DNA of 64,000 bases from Aestuariibaculum sp. M13 (GTDB lineage: Bacteria > Bacteroidota > Bacteroidia > Flavobacteriales > Flavobacteriaceae). A program made the position numbers and the translations under genes. This document shows, piece after piece, positions 34,226 to 43,663 of the stretch (positions are counted from its first letter, which is position 1; each line of letters starts with the position of its first letter). Location of the stretch: assembly GCF_024723255.1 (NCBI RefSeq), contig NZ_JANIAC010000003.1:372001-436000 (forward strand), in the 5' to 3' direction. The notes beneath the pieces are model-generated. The model worked only from the letters and a program-made list of their open reading frames with translations, was not told the origin of the DNA and made no database searches.

Positions 34226-34233
34226 CAAAATTA
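34226..34233 (-). promoter_or_regulatory. -7 element directly before rlmH
   Basis: The minus strand reads TAATTTTG (TAnnTTTG), ending 5 bp before the rlmH ATG at 34220. Confidence 0.5.
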
Positions 34234-34319
34234 ATATTTCCTATTTATGAATAATGGATTTAAATGGTAAAAAAATAAAAATTCGTAAATGTAAAATTTA
34301 GAAAAGTAAATCAATTTCT

Positions 34320-34327
34320 TATTTTTG
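34320..34327 (+). promoter_or_regulatory. -7 element of nadC
   Basis: TATTTTTG (TAnnTTTG), 20 bp upstream of the nadC ATG at 34348. Confidence 0.45.
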
Positions 34328-34347
34328 TTGCAAACCAACAATAAATT

Positions 34348-35208
34348 ATGATAACACAAGAGCAGTTTGATCAAGAAGTCAAATCGATAATCGCCAATGC
34401 CATTAGAGAAGATGTAGGAGACGGAGATCATAGTTCATTAGCGTGCATTCCGGAAAACGCCAGAGGTAAAGCCAAATTATTAGTTAAAGATAAAGGTATT
34501 ATTGGAGGTGTTAACTTCGCGAAAAAGGTTTTTGCATATGTAGATAAAAGCTTAAAGCTTGATGTTCTAATTGAAGACGGATCGGAAGTAACTTACGGAG
34601 ATGTTGTTATGTACGTTGAAGGACCGTCGCGATCAATCCTAAAGGCAGAGCGTACCGTTTTAAACGCCATGCAACGTATGAGTGCTATTGCTACAAAAAC
34701 ACGTATGTATGTCGATTTAGTTAAAGGTACTAACACCACTATTTTAGATACGAGAAAAACAACACCAGGTATCCGCGTTTTAGAGAAATGGGCAGTAAAA
34801 CTTGGAGGAGGAGAAAATCACCGTTTTGCCTTATACGATATGATTATGCTAAAAGATAACCATATTGATTTTGCAGGTGGAATTACCAATGCTGTTGAAA
34901 TGACAAAACAGTATTTAAAAGATACTGGTAGAGATTTAAAAATTATGGTTGAAGCCAGAGATTTAGTTGAGGTTAAGGAAATCTTACAACTGGATGGCGT
35001 TTACCGAATTCTTTTAGATAACTTCGATTATGAAGATACCAGAAAGGCTGTAAAAATGATTGGAGATAAATGTTTAACGGAATCTTCAGGTAATATTAAC
35101 GAGTCTACTATTCGTTTTTATGCCGAGTGCGGGGTGAATTTTATTTCATGTGGAGCTTTAACGCATTCTGTACATAACATGGATTTAAGTTTAAAAGCTA
35201 TCAAGTAG
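34348..35208 (+). CDS. nadC: Nicotinate-nucleotide pyrophosphorylase (quinolinate phosphoribosyltransferase)
   Basis: A 286-aa enzyme of NAD synthesis: quinolinate plus PRPP gives nicotinate mononucleotide, CO2 and pyrophosphate. EDVGDGDHSSLACIPE is the N-terminal signature, then ERTVLNAMQRMSAIAT, LDTRKTTPGIRVLEKWAVKLGGGENHR (the quinolinate/PRPP site) and MLKDNHIDFAGG. The C-terminal ESSGNINESTIRFYAECGVNFISCGALTHS is typical. No nadA or nadB neighbour is present. A strong terminator follows after 38 bp. Confidence 0.96.
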   Translation: MITQEQFDQEVKSIIANAIREDVGDGDHSSLACIPENARGKAKLLVKDKGIIGGVNFAKKVFAYVDKSLKLDVLIEDGSEVTYGDVVMYVEGPSRSILKAERTVLNAMQRMSAIATKTRMYVDLVKGTNTTILDTRKTTPGIRVLEKWAVKLGGGENHRFALYDMIMLKDNHIDFAGGITNAVEMTKQYLKDTGRDLKIMVEARDLVEVKEILQLDGVYRILLDNFDYEDTRKAVKMIGDKCLTESSGNINESTIRFYAECGVNFISCGALTHSVHNMDLSLKAIK

Positions 35209-35246
35209 TTTAAACGTTTAAACAATAGATATTTAAAGACTTTTTT

Positions 35247-35284
35247 AAACATCAATACTTTTTTAAGTATTGATGTTTTTATTT
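35247..35284 (+). terminator. Intrinsic terminator of nadC
   Basis: A 14-bp perfect stem (35247-35260 with 35265-35278) closed by a TTTT loop, followed by a T-rich stretch. It partly overlaps the start region of the next promoter. Confidence 0.85.
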
Positions 35285-35287
35285 TAA

Positions 35288-35295
35288 TAACTTTG
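35288..35295 (+). promoter_or_regulatory. -7 element of the YihY/BrkB-like gene
   Basis: TAACTTTG (TAnnTTTG), 25 bp upstream of the ATG at 35321. The nearest TTG (35270-35272) is 15 bp away, slightly short. Confidence 0.4.
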
Positions 35296-35320
35296 TTATA
35301 AACGATAAAACAAGTTATTA

Positions 35321-36259
35321 ATGACCAAACCTATTGAAGACAAACTCGATGCTATTCCAGTTGTAAATGTCTTTGTTCGGTTTTTTAAGAAAATTAAATT
35401 ACCTGGTTTAGAAGGGTTGTCATTTTACGATTTATTAGAGCTTTACATTACAGGTATTGTAAAAGGGGCGTTGACTACAAGGGCGAGTGCTATTGCTTTC
35501 AGTTTCTTTACGGCGCTTTTTCCTTTTTTACTGTTTGTATTATTTATTATACCATATGTACCGATAGACGATTTTAAAATTGAATTTTTAAAGTTTCTCG
35601 AATCGTTTTTACCTCCAACAACGTCCGATTTTTTCTTTCAGAATATTTTTGAAAACATAGATCAGTCACAACGCGGAGGATTACTATCCTCAGTATTCGT
35701 ATTATCATTATTATTAATGGCCAATGGGGTTAGTGCAGTCTTTTCAGGTTTTGAGAATTCTTATCACGAACAACTCACCAGAAGTGTATTTCGTCAGTAT
35801 CTGTATGCTTTGAGTGTGGCTTTAATATTAACGTTCTTATTAATATTGACCATAGCATTTTTAGGATATTTTCAGATTTACGTAGTTCAGCGATTGTTTG
35901 ATACTTTAGAGAATAAAGGTTATCAGGTAGCGGCGCAAAGCGTATTTTGGTTTAATGCGGTAAAGTATGTGTTTTTTATATTTATGGTATATATAGCTAC
36001 AGCTACCTTATATTATTTTGGAACAAAAGAGGGACGACATTCAAGTTTCTTTTCAGTAGGCGCCTTATTTACAACCATATTAGTTTTAGTGTCTTCTTAT
36101 CTTTTTGGTATTTATATAGAAAATTTCAGTCAGTATAATAAACTCTACGGATCTATTGGGGCACTATTAATTTTATTGTTTTATCTGTGGCTTAACGCAA
36201 ATATTTTACTTTTGGGCTACGAATTAAATGCCTCCTTAAATAAACTTCGAAAACGCTAA
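35321..36259 (+). CDS. YihY/virulence factor BrkB family membrane protein
   Basis: A 312-aa inner-membrane protein with about six transmembrane helices (roughly residues 58-82, 117-140, 165-192, 208-232, 242-264 and 275-298). The family signature is TTRASAIAFSFFTALFPFLLF before and in helix 1, with YGSIGALLILLFYLWLNANILLLGYELNASL at the end. It was once annotated as RNase BN; that activity has since been assigned to another protein, so function is open. It is followed after 6 bp by priA, so the two are likely cotranscribed. Confidence 0.9.
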   Translation: MTKPIEDKLDAIPVVNVFVRFFKKIKLPGLEGLSFYDLLELYITGIVKGALTTRASAIAFSFFTALFPFLLFVLFIIPYVPIDDFKIEFLKFLESFLPPTTSDFFFQNIFENIDQSQRGGLLSSVFVLSLLLMANGVSAVFSGFENSYHEQLTRSVFRQYLYALSVALILTFLLILTIAFLGYFQIYVVQRLFDTLENKGYQVAAQSVFWFNAVKYVFFIFMVYIATATLYYFGTKEGRHSSFFSVGALFTTILVLVSSYLFGIYIENFSQYNKLYGSIGALLILLFYLWLNANILLLGYELNASLNKLRKR

Positions 36260-36265
36260 ATATTC

Positions 36266-38722
36266 ATGCAGCATTTTGTAGATGTTATTATTCCTGTACC
36301 GTTACAAAAACTATTCACCTATAGTATAACGGCAGCCGAAGCCGATTTTTTAAAAGTTGGTATGCGGGTATCGGTGCCTTTTGGAAAATCGAAAATCTAC
36401 ACAGGTATTGTTTATAAAATACATCATGAGGCCCCGGAAGTTTATGAAGCAAAAGATATTCATCAGATTTTAGATGAAACGCCAATTGTAAACGAAAAGC
36501 AATTACAGCTTTGGCAATGGATGTCCAGTTATTATATGTGCACTTTAGGTGATGTCATGCGAGCGGCGTTGCCAAGTGCTTTTATATTAGAAAGTGAAAC
36601 CATTATTACAAAAAACAGTGAAAAGGAAATTGATGAATCCATTTTAAAGGATGATGAGTTTTTGGTTTTCGATGCATTGCAGTTTCAGTCGTCATTAAAG
36701 ATTCATGATGTTTCTAATATTTTAGGAATTAAGAATGCTTTGCCCATAATAAAACGCCTTATAGAAAAGGAAGTTATTATTGTTGAAGAAGAGGTGTATG
36801 AGAAGTATAAGCCTAAATTGGTTCGCTATGTGAGACTTCATAATAGTTATACTTCTGAAGTCGATTTGCATCAATTATTAGACGATTTAAGTCGCGCTCC
36901 AAAACAGCACAAGGTAATTATGACGCTGTTTTCGCTTTCAGCTTCTACAAAAAAGCCGGTTAAGGTGGTCGATTTAAGTAAGGCTAGTGGCGCATCTTCA
37001 TCAATTGTTAAGGCTTTAATAGATAAAGGTATTCTTGAAGAATATTTTATACAAACCGATAGAGTTGAATACGAAGGCGAAGGTGATAACGCAGCGACAA
37101 AACGGTTAAACGAATATCAGGAAACGGCATTAAGCCAGATAAAAGAATCGTTTAATACACAGTCTGTTGTTTTATTACACGGTGTAACATCATCGGGAAA
37201 AACAGAGGTTTACGTAAAATTGATTGAAGAAGCTTTAAGCCGAGGCGAGCAAGTCCTCTATTTATTGCCAGAAATAGCTTTAACAACCCAGTTAATTACC
37301 CGATTGCAAAACTATTTTGGAGAACAGGTATCTGTGTTTCACTCTAAGTATTCAACTCATGAACGCGTTGAGGTTTGGAATAATGTTTTAAATAATAGTC
37401 ACAAAGCGCAGGTGGTTTTAGGGGCGCGTTCCTCTGTATTTTTACCATTTAATAATCTTGGATTAATAATTGTCGACGAAGAACACGAGCAATCTTTTAA
37501 GCAATTCGATCCGGCACCACGATATCATGCCAGAGATACGGCTGTAGTTTTGGCGCATTTTTATCAGGCCAAAACCTTATTGGGTTCGGCGACACCAAGT
37601 TTAGAAAGTTATTTTAATGCGAAACAGAACAAATATGGTTTTGTTGAAATTACCACGCGTTATAATAATGTGCTAATGCCAGATATGGAGTTGGTGGATA
37701 TACAAGATAAGCATAAGCGTAAAAAAATGAAAGGGCATTTTAGCGATCGGTTGATTGAAGAAATGACCGAAGCGCTTAGTGAAGGTTTTCAGGTTATTTT
37801 GTTTCAAAACCGTCGTGGGTTTTCGCCAATAGTAGAGTGTAATACCTGTGGTCATTCACCGCAATGCCCGAATTGTGATGTGAGTTTAACGTATCATCGA
37901 TATAAAAATCAATTGCGTTGTCATTATTGTGGTTATGTGATGGCGATGCAGGATAATTGTATGGCCTGCGGAAGTCCTGAAATTGATAGTAAAGGTTTTG
38001 GAACGGAACAGATCGAAACCGAAGTGAAAGCATTGTTTCCAGACTATAAAGTGGCTCGAATGGATTTAGATACCACACGTGGTAAGTATGGTTACGAAAA
38101 AATAATTACCGCTTTAGAGCAGCAGGAAATCGATATTCTGGTTGGGACTCAAATGCTAACCAAAGGTCTGGATTTTAGAAACGTAAAACTTGTGGGTGTT
38201 ATGAATGCCGATAATATGCTCAACTTTCCTGATTTTAGAGCGCACGAGCGTAGTTTTCAATTAATGCTTCAGGTGGCGGGAAGAGCCGGGAGAACCGATG
38301 TACGTGGAAAAGTATTGATTCAAACGTATAATCCGCATCATAATATTTTGCAACAGGTATCGACCAACGATTATGTATCGATGTACAATGAACAAATGGA
38401 TGAACGTTATAATTTTAAATATCCACCAGTATACAAACAGATTAAAATTACTTTAAAACATAAAGATTATTTAAACGTTGAGAATGCTTCTATCTGGTAT
38501 GCAAAATCTCTACGTAACGCATTTGGAGATTATGTATTGGGACCAGAATCACCGCCTGTAGCCAGGATTCGAAATCAATTCCATAAAAATATACTAGTGA
38601 AAATTCCGAAGAAGCAGTCGTTGGCTAAAACAAAAGAAGCTATTATTAAAATTAATAACAGCTTCTTGAGTATAAAAGATTTTCGATCAGTTAAGGTGGT
38701 GTTAAATGTTGATAACTTTTAA
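36266..38722 (+). CDS. priA: Primosomal protein N' (PriA helicase)
   Basis: An 818-aa replication-restart helicase (3' to 5'). The N-terminal 3'-DNA-binding domain starts VDVIIPVPLQKLFTYSI. Walker A GVTSSGKTE is near residue 308, DEEH of motif II near 404, then ATPSLES. A zinc-binding region (about 524-572) has four CxxC pairs (CNTC, CPNC, CHYC, CMAC), all eight Cys present. Motif V/VI is GTQMLTKGLDFRNV and QVAGRAGRTD. It reloads the replisome at collapsed forks. Starts 6 bp after the YihY-like gene. Confidence 0.96.
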   Translation: MQHFVDVIIPVPLQKLFTYSITAAEADFLKVGMRVSVPFGKSKIYTGIVYKIHHEAPEVYEAKDIHQILDETPIVNEKQLQLWQWMSSYYMCTLGDVMRAALPSAFILESETIITKNSEKEIDESILKDDEFLVFDALQFQSSLKIHDVSNILGIKNALPIIKRLIEKEVIIVEEEVYEKYKPKLVRYVRLHNSYTSEVDLHQLLDDLSRAPKQHKVIMTLFSLSASTKKPVKVVDLSKASGASSSIVKALIDKGILEEYFIQTDRVEYEGEGDNAATKRLNEYQETALSQIKESFNTQSVVLLHGVTSSGKTEVYVKLIEEALSRGEQVLYLLPEIALTTQLITRLQNYFGEQVSVFHSKYSTHERVEVWNNVLNNSHKAQVVLGARSSVFLPFNNLGLIIVDEEHEQSFKQFDPAPRYHARDTAVVLAHFYQAKTLLGSATPSLESYFNAKQNKYGFVEITTRYNNVLMPDMELVDIQDKHKRKKMKGHFSDRLIEEMTEALSEGFQVILFQNRRGFSPIVECNTCGHSPQCPNCDVSLTYHRYKNQLRCHYCGYVMAMQDNCMACGSPEIDSKGFGTEQIETEVKALFPDYKVARMDLDTTRGKYGYEKIITALEQQEIDILVGTQMLTKGLDFRNVKLVGVMNADNMLNFPDFRAHERSFQLMLQVAGRAGRTDVRGKVLIQTYNPHHNILQQVSTNDYVSMYNEQMDERYNFKYPPVYKQIKITLKHKDYLNVENASIWYAKSLRNAFGDYVLGPESPPVARIRNQFHKNILVKIPKKQSLAKTKEAIIKINNSFLSIKDFRSVKVVLNVDNF

Positions 38723-38751
38723 TTGAGAGACGACTTAACTAAGTTTGGGAC

Positions 38752-39447
38752 TTAAATATTGTTTAAGGCGTCTACCAAAAGTGTCTTCTTATTTCTACTT
38801 AAAGGAATTTCGTAGGCACCAACTTCAACATTTTTACTGTTATATCTGTCTATTTTATCCAGATTAACAATATAAGATTTGTGAATTCTTAAGAATTTAT
38901 TCTCAGGTAATTCTTTTTCAAAAGATTTCATTGTAGATAGTACCACTAAACTGGTTTCTTCGGTAACTAATTTTACGTAGTCACCTAAAGCTTCTATCCA
39001 CTTAATGTCTTTAATATAAACTTTACGTTTTTTAAGATTACTTTTAACAAAGATGTGTTCACCTTCTTCTTCGTTAAAATCCTGAATCAACTTATGTTGT
39101 TCTAAAGCTTTTTCGACAGATACATTAAAACGCTCTCGGGTAATTGGTTTATGTAAGTAATCGGTAGCATCGTAATTGAATGCTTTAAAAGCATACTCGG
39201 TTTTACCGGTTACAAAAATAATTTGAGGCTTGTTGTTTAATACATCTAAAAGCTCAAAACCATTAAGTACAGGCATTTCAATATCTAAGAAAATTAAATC
39301 TACCTGATGTGTGTTTAAACCATTTTTGGTTTCTAAAGCACTACTGTACTCTGCTATTAAGTTAAGATTTGGGTGGTTCTCTACTAACTTAACAATAGAA
39401 AGACGTTGTATTGCTGAATCGTCTACTACTACACAGTTTAAAGTCAT
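38752..39447 (-). CDS. LytTR-family response regulator
   Basis: A 231-aa two-domain regulator. The receiver domain (about 1-118) starts NCVVVDDSAIQRLSIVKLVE and has the phosphoacceptor Asp in LIFLDIEMPVLNGFELL and KP in DYLHKPITRERF. The LytTR DNA-binding domain (about 130-231) has IFVKSNLKKRKVYIKDIKWIEALGDYVKL and FLRIHKSYIVNLDKIDRY. No sensor kinase is adjacent. It converges on priA and is divergent from the rpsF operon. Targets unknown; LytTR regulators often act on direct repeats. Confidence 0.93.
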   Translation of the reverse strand: MTLNCVVVDDSAIQRLSIVKLVENHPNLNLIAEYSSALETKNGLNTHQVDLIFLDIEMPVLNGFELLDVLNNKPQIIFVTGKTEYAFKAFNYDATDYLHKPITRERFNVSVEKALEQHKLIQDFNEEEGEHIFVKSNLKKRKVYIKDIKWIEALGDYVKLVTEETSLVVLSTMKSFEKELPENKFLRIHKSYIVNLDKIDRYNSKNVEVGAYEIPLSRNKKTLLVDALNNI

Positions 39448-39596
39448 AACATTTCAATTATTTCGGTTAAGATATCGACAATAGTACGAAAAAATCCGCT
39501 AAAAACCAAAAAACATCGTTAAAATGTATTTTTTAACAAATTTTTAACAGCTGTTTTCTGCGACAAATATAAAGTAAAAAATCATTTTAAATATAG

Positions 39597-39627
39597 TTGT
39601 TTTATATGGAATTAATAGTTATTTTTG
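39597..39627 (+). promoter_or_regulatory. Promoter of the rpsF-rpsR-rplI operon
   Basis: TTG (39597-39599), a 20-bp spacer and TATTTTTG (39620-39627) fit TTG-N17-23-TAnnTTTG. The predicted start lies about 30 nt before the rpsF ATG at 39662, in a very AT-rich region. Confidence 0.65.
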
Positions 39628-39661
39628 CACCCAATTTTTTAAACAATTAAAAACGATTTTT

Positions 39662-40000
39662 ATGAATCATTATGAAACTGTTTTCATCTTGAATCCCGTT
39701 TTGTCTGAAGACCAGATAAAGGAAACAGTAAAGAAATACGAAGATTTTCTTGTTTCTAACGGTGCAAAGATGGTATCAAAAGAAGATTGGGGACTAAAAA
39801 AATTAGCTTACCCAATTCAACACAAAAAAAGTGGATTCTATCACTTATTTGAGTACACTGTAGAAGGAGAAGTAATCAACGCTTTAGAATTAGAGTTTAG
39901 ACGTGATGAGCGTTTTATGCGTTACTTAACTGTAAGTTTAGACAAGCACGCTGTGGCTTGGGCTGAGAGAAGAAGAGAAAAACTAAAACAAAAAGCGTAA
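39662..40000 (+). CDS. rpsF: 30S ribosomal protein S6
   Basis: A 112-aa protein with the S6 fold and start: [20 protein letters not shown], then [23 protein letters not shown] and the [19 protein letters not shown]-terminal strand. It binds the central domain of 16S rRNA together with S18. First gene of S6-S18-L9; in many other phyla ssb sits between S6 and S18, but here S18 follows after 2 bp. Confidence 0.97.
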   Translation: MNHYETVFILNPVLSEDQIKETVKKYEDFLVSNGAKMVSKEDWGLKKLAYPIQHKKSGFYHLFEYTVEGEVINALELEFRRDERFMRYLTVSLDKHAVAWAERRREKLKQKA

Positions 40001-40002
40001 TT

Positions 40003-40299
40003 ATGTCATCTATAGAGCAACAATCTAAAGGGAAAAAAGACGGAGAAATCAGATATTTAACTCCGCTTAATATTGACACTAATAAAACGAAAAAATACTG
40101 TCGTTTTAAAAAGTCTGGTATTAAATACGTAGACTACAAAGATCCAGATTTCTTATTAAAGTTTGTAAACGAGCAAGGTAAAATCTTACCACGTCGTTTA
40201 ACTGGAACTTCATTAAAGTATCAAAGAAAAGTATCTGTAGCTGTAAAAAGAGCTCGTCACTTAGCTTTAATGCCATACGTAGCAGATTTATTAAAATAA
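40003..40299 (+). CDS. rpsR: 30S ribosomal protein S18
   Basis: A 98-aa protein with [41 protein letters not shown], the S18 signature, and the basic C-terminus [14 protein letters not shown]. It forms a heterodimer with S6 on 16S rRNA. The N-terminus has the charged extension usual in Bacteroidota. Second gene of the operon, 2 bp after rpsF and 13 bp before rplI. Confidence 0.97.
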   Translation: MSSIEQQSKGKKDGEIRYLTPLNIDTNKTKKYCRFKKSGIKYVDYKDPDFLLKFVNEQGKILPRRLTGTSLKYQRKVSVAVKRARHLALMPYVADLLK

Positions 40300-40312
40300 A
40301 ATACCGATAACA

Positions 40313-40759
40313 ATGGAACTTATATTAAAACAAGACGTTGAAAATTTAGGATTTAAAGACGATGTTGTAACAGTTAAGAACGGTTATGGTAGAAACTTTT
40401 TAATTCCTCAAGGAAAAGCTATTTTAGCTACAGTATCTGCAAAAAAAGTTTTAGCAGAGAACTTAAAGCAAAGAGCTTTTAAAGAACAAAAATTAGTTGA
40501 TGATGCTAACAAATTAGCTGAAGCATTAAGAGCTTTAGAAATTAAAATAGCAGCAAAAGTAGGAGCAGGAGATAAATTATTTGGTTCTGTAAACAACATC
40601 GACGTAGCTGAAGCTTTAGAACAAGCAGGTCACGCTATCGAGAAAAAATTCATTACTGTTGCAACAGTAAAACGTACTGGTAAGTATAACGCTGCCGTTC
40701 GTTTACACAGAACAGTTAATGTAGATTTAGAATTTGAGGTTGTTGCGCAAGCAAACTAA
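40313..40759 (+). CDS. rplI: 50S ribosomal protein L9
   Basis: A 148-aa protein with the L9 N-terminal domain MELILKQDVENLGFKDDVVTVKNGYGRNFLIPQGKA, a central helix rich in Ala and Lys (about 45-75) and the C-terminal domain with KVGAGDKLFGSVNNIDVAEAL. It binds 23S rRNA at the base of the L1 stalk. Last gene of the operon, followed by a terminator. Confidence 0.97.
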   Translation: MELILKQDVENLGFKDDVVTVKNGYGRNFLIPQGKAILATVSAKKVLAENLKQRAFKEQKLVDDANKLAEALRALEIKIAAKVGAGDKLFGSVNNIDVAEALEQAGHAIEKKFITVATVKRTGKYNAAVRLHRTVNVDLEFEVVAQAN

Positions 40760-40779
40760 GATCAAATATAAAATTATGA

Positions 40780-40808
40780 AAGCCTCAACATTGTTGAGGC
40801 TTTTTTTA
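40780..40808 (+). terminator. Intrinsic terminator of the S6-S18-L9 operon
   Basis: AAGCCTCAA (40780-40788) pairs with TTGAGGCTT (40794-40802) over a 5-nt interval, followed by a run of T. Confidence 0.88.
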
Positions 40809-40860
40809 TGCAGTATTTAGGTGATTATAAAGCTATATATTAGCAATTAATAAAGAACAA

Positions 40861-41328
40861 ATGAAATATTCAAGACTTACAAAAGAGCAATTTGAAGAAT
40901 TACATCAGGAGTTTATTAACTTTTTAGCCACACAATCCATCACATCGGATGAATGGACAAACCTTAAAGCTAATAAACCTGAATTAGCTGAAGCAGAGTT
41001 AGACGTTTTTAGTGATTTAATTTGGGAAGGTGTATTAAACAAAGCTGAATATTTAGAGCACATATCGTCGCAACACATGTATTTATTTCATTTAGATGAA
41101 GATCAAATGCATGCTATTGTGTTAAACATTAAAAACGATGTCGATATAACCACAGAGGAAGGTTACGCCTGGCTTCGTGAAAATTTAATGGATGAGAATG
41201 TTGAGTTTTTACAAGCCGATAAGGATTATACCGACGATAAAAATTTAGATAAGTTTAAAATGATTGAACAGGGCGCCGTAATCACAAAAGGTGATTTGTT
41301 TAAATATTTTGATAAGCTTATCAACTAA
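40861..41328 (+). CDS. DUF6495 family protein
   Basis: A 155-aa acidic, soluble, mainly helical protein (MKYSRLTKEQFEELHQEFINFLA at the start, DLIWEGVLNKAEYLEHIS near residue 60, KFKMIEQGAVITKGDLFKYFDKLIN at the end). It resembles the DUF6495 family found next to hisS or L9 in Flavobacteriaceae; no enzymatic motif is visible. It lies between the L9 terminator and hisS, 72 bp upstream of the latter. Function unknown. Confidence 0.8.
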   Translation: MKYSRLTKEQFEELHQEFINFLATQSITSDEWTNLKANKPELAEAELDVFSDLIWEGVLNKAEYLEHISSQHMYLFHLDEDQMHAIVLNIKNDVDITTEEGYAWLRENLMDENVEFLQADKDYTDDKNLDKFKMIEQGAVITKGDLFKYFDKLIN

Positions 41329-41335
41329 AATCCAT

Positions 41336-41343
41336 TATTTTTG
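41336..41343 (+). promoter_or_regulatory. -7 element of hisS
   Basis: TATTTTTG (TAnnTTTG), 57 bp upstream of the hisS ATG. The nearest TTG (41309-41311) lies 24 bp upstream, one over the usual range. Confidence 0.45.
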
Positions 41344-41400
41344 TGAGCGTTGTTTTTAAAGACAACCCAACATTATTAAATAATTTCAACAGAATTTTAA

Positions 41401-42771
41401 ATGGCTCAAAAACCAAGCATTCCAAAAGGAACCAGAGATTTTAATCCGGAACAGGTCGCAAAACGTAATTATATTTTTAATACCATTCGCGGTGCATTCG
41501 AAACTTTCGGATTTCAACCAATTGAAACACCAAGTTTTGAAAACTCTGAAACTTTAATGGGGAAGTATGGCGATGAAGGTGATCGTTTGATTTTTAAGAT
41601 TTTAAATTCAGGAGATTATTTATCGAAAGCTGATAGTCAAGCTTACGACGCAAAAGACTCACAAAAATTAACTTCAAGTATTTCTGAAAAGGCTTTACGT
41701 TATGATCTAACTGTACCTTTTGCACGTTACGTTGTGCAACATCAAAACGAAATAGAATTTCCTTTTAAGCGCTACCAGATTCAGCCGGTTTGGAGAGCAG
41801 ACAGGCCTCAAAAAGGACGTTTCAGAGAATTTTACCAATGCGATGCCGATGTGGTCGGTAGCGATTCTTTATGGCAAGAAGTGGAGTTTATTCAGCTATA
41901 CGATACTGTTTTTACAGCTTTAAAACTTGAAGGCGTTACTATTAAAATTAACAACCGTAAAATTTTATCGGGTATTGCCGAAGTTATTGGCGCCCACGAT
42001 AAACTTATCGATTTTACGGTAGCCTTAGATAAACTTGATAAGATAGGCAAGGAGAAGGTAAAAGAAGAAATGCGTTCAAAAGGTATATCGGAAGAAGGTA
42101 TTTCTAAATTACAGCCATTATTTACTTTAACTGGTTCTTTCGAAACTCAAATAGAATCTTTAAAATCTATTTTATCATCATCAGAAGAAGGTACAAAAGG
42201 TATTGAAGAATTAAGCTTTATTAATGAAGCCATTTCAGAATTAGGTTTAAATACGGCAACACTACAGTTAGATGTAACTTTAGCGCGTGGTTTAAATTAT
42301 TACACGGGTGCTATTTTTGAAGTTTCTGCACCAAAATCGGTACAAATGGGATCGATAGGGGGCGGAGGTCGCTACGATGACTTAACCGGTATCTTCGGAC
42401 TTAAAAATGTAAGTGGAGTTGGAATCAGTTTTGGTTTAGATCGCATTTATTTGGTATTAGAGGAACTGAATTTATTCCCGGAAACGGTAACTAAAAATGT
42501 AGAAGTACTCTTCATAAACTTTGGTGATAAAGAAGCTTTATTCAGTTTAAAAGCAATAAAAGCGTTAAGAATAAATGGTATTAATGCAGAGCTGTATCCT
42601 GATGCTGCCAAAATGAAAAAACAAATGAATCACGCCAATAAACGATTGATTCCATATGTTATTATAGTAGGGGAAGAGGAAATGATGTCTAATACTTTTA
42701 TGCTGAAAACTATGAGTACAGGAGATCAGCAAAAATTGACTGTTGATGAATTAATATCGAAATTAAAATAA
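41401..42771 (+). CDS. hisS: Histidyl-tRNA synthetase
   Basis: A 456-aa class II synthetase. [19 protein letters not shown] is the N-terminal signature and motif 1 region; motif 2 is [31 protein letters not shown]; the histidine-specific [15 protein letters not shown] and motif 3 [24 protein letters not shown] follow. The C-terminal anticodon-binding domain is about 365-456. It charges tRNA-His in the cytoplasm. A strong terminator follows directly after the stop. Confidence 0.97.
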   Translation: MAQKPSIPKGTRDFNPEQVAKRNYIFNTIRGAFETFGFQPIETPSFENSETLMGKYGDEGDRLIFKILNSGDYLSKADSQAYDAKDSQKLTSSISEKALRYDLTVPFARYVVQHQNEIEFPFKRYQIQPVWRADRPQKGRFREFYQCDADVVGSDSLWQEVEFIQLYDTVFTALKLEGVTIKINNRKILSGIAEVIGAHDKLIDFTVALDKLDKIGKEKVKEEMRSKGISEEGISKLQPLFTLTGSFETQIESLKSILSSSEEGTKGIEELSFINEAISELGLNTATLQLDVTLARGLNYYTGAIFEVSAPKSVQMGSIGGGGRYDDLTGIFGLKNVSGVGISFGLDRIYLVLEELNLFPETVTKNVEVLFINFGDKEALFSLKAIKALRINGINAELYPDAAKMKKQMNHANKRLIPYVIIVGEEEMMSNTFMLKTMSTGDQQKLTVDELISKLK

Positions 42772-42803
42772 AAAAAAGCTCTAAAGAAATTTAGAGCTTT
42801 TTT
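42772..42803. terminator. Bidirectional intrinsic terminator
   Basis: A 14-bp stem (42772-42785 with 42790-42803) with a GAAA loop, A tract before and T tract after, between hisS and the convergent T9SS gene. Confidence 0.88.
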
Positions 42804-42868
42804 AGTTAATTATGAAAAGTGACTAACTCAAATAATTAAACTTCTTAGCAGAGTCTTTATTTTTTTGA

Positions 42869-43663
42869 TTAGTGAATGATTAGTTGTTTTGTAGTTTGCC
42901 CGATATCTGTAACAACGTTAACAAAAACCAATTGATTTGTCATTTGATTTATTGGCATTTTTAAAGAACGATTATTTATACTTTTCGATGTAAATAATCT
43001 TTGTCCACTTACATTGGTTAACGCAATTTCTTTTATAGTAGCCAATCCATTAGTGTTAATGTATAATTCTTTAGAATTCTTTAAATATTGAATTTTAGTA
43101 TTTTTTAATATTTCATCTTCTGTAGATAATGTTTTCGCTACCGAAGAGGATGAAGTAGTGTTTTCACTCTTGAAGGCTAAATAGAATCTATCGGTATATT
43201 CTCCTTTCCCTACATGAGATTTAAAGCTGGATTCATTTATTTTAGTATAGGTGTTTTCAATGGTATCGTAAATATAGACATCAATTGGATTTTCAAAATT
43301 TTCTGTTGTATCAAGTGAAATTTCAAAATCATCTTCTTTAGACATGAATAACCATAATGGATATTTTTTTGTGTCATCAAACGCTCCTACACCTTGAATT
43401 GTACATTTAAGACCGCTTACAACCCAGCTAAGATCGTAAGGATAAGAATCTCTGTTCAGAGCTTCGTAGCCATAATCATATCCATCACCGGCAGCATCGT
43501 TTGATGTAAAGCTGATTAATAGATGTCTAACAAATTTTCCAGGAACTGTAAAATCTATTCTTACTCTTTCCATGGTGTTTGTTTGACCATAAGTTAGGTT
43601 TGATGAACTAAGAGTTATGAATAGCACCAATAGGGTATAGCATAAGTGTAATTTTCGGTTCAT
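42869..43663 (-). CDS. T9SS-sorted secreted protein, miniature paralogue of the giant protein's C-terminus
   Basis: A 264-aa protein: signal peptide (about 1-26, ending LTYGQ), one domain of about 150 residues, then a T9SS type A sorting domain (about 185-264, with KNSKELYINTNGLATIKEIAL, NVSGQRLF and a last KQLIIH strand). The middle and tail align by eye with the last 235 residues of the 2263-aa protein next door: LLISFTSNDAAGDGYDYGYE against LLLAFTPDNEASDGYNYGYD, VYIYDTIENTYTKI against VFIYDSLLGTYTKI, and GEYTDRFYLAF against GNYTDRFYITF. It should cross the outer membrane by type IX secretion. Function unknown. Confidence 0.85.
   Translation of the reverse strand: MNRKLHLCYTLLVLFITLSSSNLTYGQTNTMERVRIDFTVPGKFVRHLLISFTSNDAAGDGYDYGYEALNRDSYPYDLSWVVSGLKCTIQGVGAFDDTKKYPLWLFMSKEDDFEISLDTTENFENPIDVYIYDTIENTYTKINESSFKSHVGKGEYTDRFYLAFKSENTTSSSSVAKTLSTEDEILKNTKIQYLKNSKELYINTNGLATIKEIALTNVSGQRLFTSKSINNRSLKMPINQMTNQLVFVNVVTDIGQTTKQLIIH

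Noticed and set aside
34231-34431. 66-codon minus-strand frame before nadC
   Set aside because: It covers the rlmH and nadC promoter elements and the nadC start; composition is that of AT-rich intergenic DNA.
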